Below, piece after piece: positions 1 to 10,500 of a DNA stretch of 64,000 nucleotides (position 1 is the first letter of the stretch; every line of letters begins with the position of its first letter). The DNA lies in contig LR990043.1 of the NCBI GenBank assembly GCA_905147135.1, positions 21,453,584 to 21,517,583 of the forward strand, read 5' to 3'. The notes below the pieces were generated by a model. The model searched no databases. It was not told the origin of the DNA and was given only the letters and a program-made list of their open reading frames with translations. Source of the stretch: Blastobasis lacticolella (Eukaryota; Arthropoda; Insecta; Lepidoptera; Blastobasidae). A program made the translations under genes and the position numbers.

Positions 1-461
1 AACTGAATCCGCCTCTTGGCCTCCTTCCCAAAATTGAGTATCAGATCCTACTAAAAAATGAATTAGGCATCTTTGGCGGAACTAAAGCCATCGACGTAAG
101 TATGTTTCAGAGACTCGAGAAGTAGCAACGGGTATGCCACATATTAATATCTCGCACAACACAATCGATATGGCCGATGGAAATATCCTTGAAAGGACGC
201 AGTAGGGCGGCCCCACGGTGGGGAAAGGTATACCTATGTCCAAATGTCCAATATTTACGTTTTGGGATCTCAGCGCGCTTTATTTGAACGTATTTAGGTA
301 GTTAGAAAATAACCAACCGCAGTCATTGTCACAAGAGGCATTCTTTCGTTGTGAGAGAGTTCGTCATGTGACAACGGCTGCGGTTAGGTTTTGGTAAGTA
401 GTTTCAAAGCATTATACGGGTTAGATTGTCGTACGATGCGAATTTTACGTAGGTACTCATC

Positions 462-1010
462 TCATTTTGGCTGGCGTTAATGTCCTGGTAGTGCTCTCGC
501 TCAGTAGGGCTCGGGTCCGCCTTGACCATGATCCAGGATTTTGCAGATCAATGGCTCGGAAATCGGATTCGGATACGGAATCGACAAAGGACCCCGCAAA
601 AGTTCTTAGAAAAATGTGGTTTCAGTTAATTTTGATGAAATTTTCTCAATTCATTATTGTACACAAAAAAATAATAAATACAATTCGTGTCGAATCGTTC
701 AAAAACGGTTTCGAATCGTTGTGAATACGGCTACAGGTAACCACAGTGAAACGTCTACCATCTGACCTCCGAGACACTGCTACCAAGGAAATCTGACCAT
801 TGTATCATGTTTACATCTAGTCGCCTGAATGTGTAGGTTTCATCACGATGTTTTCCCTTACCTGTAAGAGCATCTAATGATAATAGTACCTATTCAACTA
901 ATCAGAAAAGAGTCATTGGTATGGCAGCGGCAGTGAAAATCGAACCCGGTATCTCTTGCTTACGAGTCTACCTTAGCCACTACCCACTATATGACCGACA
1001 CGCTCCATTT
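462..1010 (-). repeat. tRNA-derived SINE copy interrupted by a MITE
   Basis: Read on the minus strand this is the same SINE seen at 45965-46325 and 60070-60262: a tRNA-like head near 1000 (a stretch reading atcgaacccggtatctc on the plus strand), a body with the poly-purine catgatccagga block, and a tail near 465. The copy is split by an unrelated insertion at 549-731. Confidence 0.75.
549..731. mobile_element. MITE (GTGAATACGGC ends), partial copy nested in the SINE
   Basis: Its sequence matches the two ends of the complete element at 7899-8147 in reverse orientation (caatggctcggaaatcggat at the left, gtgaatacggc at the right, followed by TA). The left terminal bases are missing, so this is a deleted copy. 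The SINE resumes at once with aggtaa, fixing the order of events: SINE first, MITE second. Confidence 0.7.
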
Positions 1011-1547
1011 TCGAATTTTACCTATTCTATTCGATGCGAATTTTATTAGCGAAACTGAGCATAATACTCTCCGTAGCACGCTGAGAGAGCTTGAACTGGT
1101 GAACTAGAAATTAGGCAGCTGCAAAGATGGGATAAAAATAAGTAGCCTGTCTTATTCCAGACCTTAATTTAGCTATTTAAAGATCCAAATGTTCATCCTT
1201 TTAGGCGGAGGTACAACCATGAGTACAACACACAATCGCTTAGTATGTACCTGTTCCAATCCAATGGAGTTAATAGGTTTTGCGTAACATTACATGGACA
1301 TTTGTCACTCAGTTTATATAGTCTGCGGCTGTTTTTGTTGTCATTTCATGTTTCATGGTCTAGTGTCAAATTGTCAATGTCAACTGTGATGTCAACTAAG
1401 TTTTCGTCATTCATTGCGATTTTTTGTCATTCATTACAAAGGAAAATTTCTAATTTTAATTAACTCTTTCGTCAGAAGTTGGAATTAAACACGTAGCAAA
1501 GTGGGTTTATTTCACCCATAAAGGTTCCTTACTCGGTCTGCGACAAA

Positions 1548-1590
1548 ATGGGGATATTTAGCACTTCTTCGCCGTTTGACCAAGATGTCG
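1548..1590 (+). CDS. Stam: STAM coding exon 1 (initiator, VHS start)
   Basis: ATG in the context acaaaATGG opens [14 protein letters not shown], the canonical STAM N-terminus. The exon stops after one base of the next codon at a GTGAGT donor (phase 1). The AT-rich 1240-1547 stretch upstream is presumably 5' UTR or promoter, but no TATA or initiator stands out. Confidence 0.93.
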
Positions 1591-4500
1591 GTGAGTATTT
1601 GTGTAATATCGACGTAGAAAAACGACCACTTTCTTTGTTGTTCAGATATCTAGACCATTATTGTCAATTAGATCTATGAGTTGGATCCCTACATATAAAG
1701 TTTGTGTATAGCATTTACTTGCACTTTGCTCTTTGTATATTAATGTTTACATCTTTATAAAAACTACTGTATATAGCTATTTAAAGCCAATTAAATAACT
1801 ATTTATGTGTTCAATTTATCTCTGAACGTCAGATGTTGTTGTTGTTTGTTGCTAAAAAGTTTGTCTAAAAAAATAGTAATACATTTTTGTGAGTCACAGT
1901 CTTTGTATGAGGTGTTACTACATTTCCATCATACAATAGTAGAGGTGTTCCAATTCGAATCCAACTAATTGTTAAAATCTATAATTATTTAACAAATTCT
2001 GATTTTGTACCCAATGAACTCATATAGCAGGAAGATTTATTATCAATAAGTAATTGATTGAATTTATAGTAGGTCACGTCATTCTTATCAAGTTCAATAC
2101 TCTACCTATGTAAAGATATCAAACAAAATATCTGAGTCATAGATTGTATCTTTTAGTCAGTCATATATCAGTTTATACAACAAACACACATTTACAGCTG
2201 TACTAGATAAATTATAATTAGTAAAAATATAAGTATTTCATGTACTTATAACAAATCATATGTAGAGCTGCCAAGGTCTTCTGCTGTAGACATTGAGACT
2301 GATAAAACGGTCTTGGGAGTAGATTGGCACCTTGTTGGAGATATAGAACGGTGGACCCCTGACTCACTTCCAATAAGGCCCATAATATTTTTTAACATAG
2401 TCCCTTTGATCAATAATAGTTTTATTCCATCTGTGTCCAGCATTTGAATAGCCTCCAAGATGAAATTTGGTCCACCCTCTGAAAAACATTCTTGTACTTT
2501 TAGATATCACCCCTTGATTGCCAGAAATTTTTTTCTCAAGTTACTTTAATTTTGGGAACAATCTGTAATGTAGGAGCCACAGGGCACCTGGGTATCCACT
2601 AATAAAATTAAAGGAACTTATTCTAGGAAACATTTTTCGGATTATCTCTTGATCAGCTCTTGGTGTTATCCAAACCAAGAGTGCAAGAGTGGTTATCAGT
2701 GGTCACACCAAATTTTCTAGCCGTATGGTGTCCGGCAGAGTAGAATAGCACCAATCCCTCACACTCATGGGTGTCGTACAAGGTGACTAATGCTTTCGAG
2801 GCAAAGGTTCTGAAGTCTCCATAGGCTGGATAATGGGCAGTAGCATTTTCCATTTTTATATTTACAACACTGCAACCTCCAACCTGCCTACCAAGCGTGG
2901 AGATTATGGTAATAACCTCTCCCCTCTCATGGGAGAGGCCCTAAGTCCTGCAGTGGGCTGTTATGATGACACCAAATTGATTCCTGGAGTCTTGGAAGTG
3001 ACCCATTTTTTACAGTACACAAATTTGTAATAACTTCTTAGAAAATGAGAATAATAAGTAATATCAGAATTAGAATTTTCATCCCGGTGCAACATACTTG
3101 AAATTTAATTTAAAAGTGTAAAAATAACTACTCAATTTTCTTGTACGCAAATTATTGTATCTATTACGTTTTTTGTATTTATTTTCTCCCAAAAAAGTTT
3201 ACAAAGACATTAAAAATATCAAATAGTTGATTGGGAGACAGGAGTCCAAACTAGGTTAACCTGTGTTATGGATCTCCTGCCCCCCCCTCTAAGATAAGTG
3301 TACAATTTAAAATAACAAAAAAATATTAACAAAGTAATTAAATAATTAAGTTACCTCTTAGTACTGTGATGTATGTGTGTGTGTGTGTTTGTGTGTGTGA
3401 TATATATGCGTAAATGATATATATGCGTTTGCATACTTTTCGCACGAGTATGCCAATTTCCAAAGTCACCAATCTCCCAACAGAGCGCGCAACCAGCGAG
3501 AACAACACCAACGAGGAGTGGGGCCTGATCCTCGAGATCTGCGACCGCGCTGGCGCGTCGCCGACGAACGCTCGGGACTGTCTCCGTGCGGTGCTACGAA
3601 GACTCGCGCACGCGGACCCGCACGTGCAGGTGCACGCGGCCACGCTGCTGGACGCGTGCGTCGCCAATTGCGGGAAGGTGTTCCATTTGGAGGTCAGTGG
3701 CATGGCACGTCGTCAGTCTACATGGAGTTGAGTTTATTGATAATAGCGCAAGACACCCTCCGGCCGGATCCGGAGTGATGTTCTAGTGGGTACAGTGGGG
3801 AAGAGTCGGGGGACTCTTTCCCTGCATTACACAGTTCCACTTGACTGGATGACGTCCTGGTGCATCAGGACGTCACCTAACCATGGAGGAGGAGGAGTTT
3901 GGGTATCCGCCGGAACACCACAAGGCAAGCTATGTATGAGGTCCTGTGGTGTTTCAATAAAAAGCGGCTGTGGATACACAGAAGGGTTTTAGTGGGTAGG
4001 GTCCTTTTCGGGCAATCCCACATATCCACGTCACTCCCCTGGTTTAAGTGGAGGACTAGGAATAGGTTAATGTTAAGCCTCCTCCGTATTAGTGTACATT
4101 GCTATTATTGAGCAGACGGGTCGGACACCGTGTGTTGAAAATACTTGATAGAAAATTTTGCAACCCAAGTAAGGTTTACGGTGGTAATATTATAACTAAT
4201 CAGGGTTTGGCCTTAGACGGGTTTGGTGCTACATTCCTAATTCCGGTGGTGAATGCGTGGACAATAAATGAATGGGTTCTTTGTTGTCTATAGGAGTTGG
4301 TAGAATATTAGCACCAAAGTCTTCCACAGACGAGAGTCGTACAGAGGCAGGCCAGGTGATCTGATGATGATTTAATACGTCTTTAGCTACAAAAAAGATG
4401 TAGGCAAGCGAACCAAGGCCGTAGAAAAGATTTCGGGTGGGACAGTAAAGTTCTCCGAACCTTCACAGAAGCCGTGGGCAAGGCCTTCCACAAGGTGGAC

Positions 4501-7500
4501 CGACGACCTGGGAAAGATCGCGGGTACCAGCTGGATGCGAAAGGCACGTCCAGCCTTAGATACCTCTGGGGCAGGCCTATGCTAGCTGTTGGCGTCTTTC
4601 AGCTGATATGATGATAAGGATGTAGGGCTTGTTTTCCCTTTCAATAACACTACGCTGTCCCATAGGTTGCCTCCCGCGAATTCGAGACCGAGTACAAGCG
4701 GCTGATATCGCGCGCGCAGCCCGCCGTCGCGCAGCGAATGCGCTCGCTGCTGCGCAAGTGGGCGGAGGGCGAGTTCCGGTCAGACCCCCAGCTGGATCTC
4801 ATACCGGCTATGTACAAGCAGATTCGGTGAGTTGGGTGTAGAATTAATGGATAGTCGTGGATGAATTCACACAGCGCCTTTTAGCCACAAATTAAGCGAA
4901 CCTTGTGCTATGGGTGCTAGATAACTGATTGATTTTATTTATTTATTGTGCAACAGTTTATTGTGCACAGGAAATACATAGCGAATAACAGGCAAAGTAA
5001 TAAATGGCACAACAGGCGCTACTTATTTCTAAAAGAAATCTCTTCCAGCAGGTCTTGATATACTACACAAATACTTTTGCTCGATCTCATACCGGTCATG
5101 TGCAAGCAGATCCGGTGAGTTAAGCGTAGAATAATTAACTAAATAATCGTGTTGTGGACGCGTGGAACAAGTTACCAGAAGATCTGATAAGTGCATCTTC
5201 TGTCGAAGTCTTTAAGGACAGAGTGGACCTAACAAATGACTGACACAAGTGCTAGTGATATGCACGTATCAGCTTCAAGCTGCTAGTGCATCAACAAATA
5301 ATAATAGTAATATATTCACATAGCGCCATATAGTCCCAAACTAAGCGACGCTTGTACTGTGGGTGCTAGATGACTGATATACTACATAAATACGTTTAAA
5401 ACATACTTGTGATACAAAGAACACCCAGACTCGTAACATAAATTAAAATTTATCATTTCAATTTCTCCGGACGGCGAATTTTGAGTTTCGGTGTGGTCCG
5501 TCAATGATAGTATCCACTTCGACGAATGAGGGTTTTCACGATTACATTTTCGCTAGTGAGGCGTAAGGTCTGTTGTCAAAATACAACTTACGACACAAAC
5601 AACTGCTGTGAAATGACGATGGGGCTTTATTTTGACAGCAGCCCTCACGTCGCAGTAGCGTCATCTTATGGATTCTAGAATCGCGAAAACCTTTATTGCT
5701 TGCAAGCAATTAATATAAATTTCTTTTCGATGACAGTGCGGAAGGTGGCGAGCCACCATTGGCGGCTGCGGCGGGCAACCACCCAGCTCCCGCAGCTACT
5801 TCTTCCGCTAGCACCGCCGCGGCCGCTGAGAAGCGGGAACAGGTACCTAATCATAATATAATAAAGAAAGAAAGAAAAGACATTTATTACACATAGAACA
5901 CCACGACACAACAGTTACAGTTACAGACAAAGGAAACATAAATAATTAAACATCTAAGACAATGCGGTGACATTCGGCACACAAAGATCGCGTCCGAAAT
6001 GCCCGCATTCGCGGCAGTCTTGGCGTCCGTGACATCGCAGATAAACTGCAAGAATGCCTCCTTCGATGGTATGGTCACGTTTTCCGCAGACCGGGAATTT
6101 AAGTAGAGAACGAATGTCACTCCTGTCATGCACTAGGAGGAGAGGCTTGTCCAAGAAGAGATGAACATGATCGAAACGAAGTCAACATTAATATATACCA
6201 CCGAAGACCGAACGAAGTAGACCGATAGGAGTGCGAAGGCGGACTCCGGGCTCTGGCGATAAATCCCGATAGTAATAACAGGCTCCTGAGACCGTTCAAC
6301 CATTCTCAAAATCCCCTGGTCCAGTCATCCATCCAGATCCTGAACTAATCTGTTTCGCAAGCACCCTATCTCTCCGCTCCGTTAACCTAAAACTCCATAT
6401 CGTCACCCCCAGGAAGAGCTAGCCCGCGCCATAGCACTCTCGCTCCGGGAATCGAACGCGTCTGCGGGAGCCGGCTCGCTCTACCCACGGGTCGACGACG
6501 CCTCGCCCGCGCCCGCCCCCGCGCCACAACCCGCCAAGCCAGTACGGGCCTTGTACGACTTTGAAGCCGCTGAGGATAACGAGCTCACCTTTACCGCTGG
6601 GGAAATTGGTAAGTTGTATGGTCTTGTCAGGGTTTATAGCCACGATATCGTCCGCAGGATCGTGTCCCCCCAAGTCTGGGTTGAGATGGTTGGTCCATTG
6701 GTTGCGGTTTGAGCGTGTGAGATGGCGATGTTTCGTCCGATAGCGTCAGCCTTCAATGCGAGTTAGGCGACCCGGCCCCTGCAGTAACGGTAGCGACTAG
6801 CCTGATAATTGCTATTTGATATCCCGGGCACCGCAATGTTCAGTGATTCTTGTCATCAGACATCAGATATATCGGAAAGTCTTAACGGATAATGAGTTGA
6901 CCTTCACTGCTGGGGATATCGGTAAGTTTACAGCGTCAACATAAATAGGTGTTCCAACTAGCCTTTCACACCGAATGAGTCGGTGCAACCTGCATCCGTC
7001 GAATTATTCGTCTATCGAGACAGTAATTGGTCAGCTCGTGACTGGTACATTTAACATTTTGCTTATGCGACAACTCTGGACACGAATCGCGCGGTGAGTT
7101 GCTTTCTGTTAGATATCGACATAGCTGAGGCTTTTACGCAATTATATAAAAAAATAACTTAAAAAGCTTTAGTTCAAATTGGAGCAGCCTCAGCAGAAAG
7201 CTGGATCAGCAGCCAATCATGTCTCAGACCACGTTTCATATAAATAGGCCTTTCTTTACCTATGAAATTGCCGGTTTTTGCTGACTGAAATTGTAATTTT
7301 CAAACCAGCTAATTTTTCAATTTCTTGTAAATCACAAATTCTAGACTTACAGTGAAACTACGTAGGCATAATCAGATGACGTTAAGCTCACCGGTACGTA
7401 TAATTTAATTTTGATAACCAACTTCTTCATAAAATTGCATCTGGTTAAATAGGCAATACTAGATATTTCCAAATACTTATAAAAATTGGTAATACCTACT

Positions 7501-10500
7501 TCGAATTTCATTTTAAGGACTATCTGGCATCTAACCATACCCCATTTTCAAAATCAAGTATTAATTTTGTGAAAAAGAAGGCAAATTCCGCCTACCTTTC
7601 TCAGCCTTAGATTATCCCGGTTGACTGGTAAATTAGCTTTAAGTCCGTCACTATCCTTTTTTGTGCATAATGTTTCAATAAATAAAAAAAAATCATAGGT
7701 AAAGACAAATATCTGTTTGTACATACGTAAAGCTCACGCCTCTGTCCCATAGGTCAATGGCAGAGACTATGCACCGCCACTTTGCTCAGTCCTGATACAA
7801 TTCCCTAGCCTTGCATATATCCACAATACTGTTCATACATTTCCTTTTATTCATGCCACTTGTCACCCCAGCTTTTTTAAGAACATAACTGATCTGTAGC
7901 CGTATTCACAATGATTTAAAACCGTTTCCGAACGATTCGACACGAAATTCGTGAGTGGCGAATCCGTGTCGATCGATTCGAAAACTGTTATTCAGAATCC
8001 CGATAGATTCCACGGAAACTCTACTCTCTGTAACATATGAAAATTTCATCAAAATTAACTGAAACCACATTTTCCTTTTCCAACTTTTCCAGGGTCCTTA
8101 GTCGATTCCGTATCCGAATCCGATTTCCGAGCCATTGTGAATACGGCTACTGATCAGTGAATGTTTATGGTCGGGGCAGGTTTTTAAATTCGCGCAATAT
8201 ACCACTTTCGTATTGTTTGTTTTGTGTGTTGTTTTCAAATGTAATTACAGTACATTATAGGTTAGACACATGGCGCTACAGCCCGAGCTGCCGAGTCAGA
8301 TCTTTACAAGCAAGTGTGTCGAGTAATTTTGCTTTGCAGTGCACGTGGTGGACTGCAGTGACCCGAATTGGTGGAAGGGGTACAATGAGCGCGGCGAGGG
8401 ACTGTTCCCGGCCAACTTCGTCACTGCCGACCTGAGCGAGCCAACTGAGTCGGTCCAAGGTAAATAACTCAATAAGTCAAGTCATTATCATCATCATCAT
8501 CACCCGAGTCACATCCCGGCTTCTGCCAGGGAGAAGCCATTCCTCATTTGCTTCAGTCAATAAGTCAAATATTTTATTCAATTTAGTTTAGTTGTTGCAT
8601 ATATTGCATAAATTAAATGTTTACATGTCCGCTTTGTTAGTTGATTTCAAATTGTTACAAATTATTGTTAGAAATATAATTACATATGTTATTTAACATA
8701 AACTTAAATGTATAGGTGTGCGGTAATTTGCATAATTCAATTAAAAAATAACAACACTTGCGAGTGTGAGAATTAAAGATTGCATTGCATGTCTATTATA
8801 CTATTCTTATAATATTTCTAACAATGCGTGTTATCGCGGTATCCTTCTTGCTAAGTGCCTGCCCTTCGCTCGAATAAGTACTAGAGATGGATATTACTAG
8901 GATCGGTGGCATGTTAGTACTTTTTTACGACACATTCATTATTGTCGTAACATGCCGCCGATTGTGAAACTACTGATGAAAATATTCCGACGTCCCCTTA
9001 TAGTCCTTATTATCGTGTGTTCTATATGAATTTATTGATAACATCGAATTTAAATTTTTGACATGTCGATGAAATTATATTTAGATCTTGACATTTCAAT
9101 TGTAATACTAATTAATTATATTTTAATTATTTGACATTGTACTCATAACGTTGACATTCCAATGTAATATGGTCTAGTTCGTCTGAATTAAATGAATTTT
9201 AAAATAACAGTTCCTTTGTGAAAAGTCACGTGATACTACCTTGACGTTATTTAGATCCCATCTCTAGCACTTAATTCGAAGTTCCCGAGAGGCCGTCCTA
9301 TTAGCAAAGAAATGGGCTTGTACGTACATACATATAGCTCCTCATGCCGCTGGGATAGGCAGAGACTAATGACCGTCCTTTACAATTATTCGATCTCAAA
9401 ACATTGTGACCAGTCCTTTGCTTTGGGTTATTCTGTTGATTACAAAAGTGTACTCTAAGAGTACACACACAGTAGAGGATCAAAAAAATATCACTACACG
9501 CTAACATGGCACATATCCAGCAGGGCAATGCACAGCATAAAAACGCTTTCGCTAACATCAATTGCTAAAAGCTTATATGTCTCTTGCCTTCTACACAGGC
9601 TATCTAGTATTTAAAACTAAATGCGTTTAATTTGTAATTTGTATACGTTGTAATTCGTTGTACGTCTTATCCACAGAAAAGACGACTTTAATCCGTTTTC
9701 ACTAACAATATTTGTGTTTACTTAGACAAGTGTCACTATTCGTTTTTACAGTGCTCGTCAGCTAAGTGAACGTAATGCGTTCAATGAGCAGTTTTCCAAT
9801 AGGTATCTAAAGCATTCCTAACCACTCACTAGATGGCGCCTCGACAATTTTGGTTATTGATATTCGCTTGAAATAGGTTCTTAGCAAACAGGATATAAAC
9901 ACTGGGTACGTTGTACTGGATAATATTGTATTTGTCAATAGTTTTCGACCATTTTAGAGGTTGTAATAATAATGGTACATAGTGCCAACTTCTATAAATA
10001 TTTCTTTTTACTCTTCGTTTAAGCTTTAACAGTTATGTTTATATTAATAAACATTTTATTATTCAGTTTAGTATTAGTTGGCTGCATGAAATCACTGCCA
10101 CCATCATACATATTATAAAAAGATTACCAAAATTGTAGGAGCGCCATCTATTGATGCTTTTTGAAACCAACTATCAAAACCTACTGGAAAACTCCTCATT
10201 AGGCTATTCTTTTGGTCAATTTCGTTCATTTTGACGGACGCGTAGTGCCGATCGCCACTTAAGCATTGTCAGTATTGTCGTCAGTGTAGAGAATGATCAT
10301 CATCATCCGAGCAGTCAGTCCCGGCTCCTGCCAGGGTCCGCCTTCCGACTCCTTTTCCTCCATTTCGCCCGGTCTTGGGCATCCTCGCGTCGTAAACCAT
10401 TGGCACTCGCATCAGACTCGGCGATGTCTATCCATCGCTTCTTGGGCCTTCCGCGGGACCTCTTTCTTGATACCGGAGACTGTCACTGTGGGCCTGAATA

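Noticed and set aside
3369..3430. GT/AT microsatellite as a regulatory element of STAM
   Set aside because: Simple repeat with no specific signal.
6868..6925. Mutually exclusive alternative STAM exon
   Set aside because: Only the tail of exon 5 is copied; no acceptor and no UIM, so it cannot replace exon 5 in the protein.
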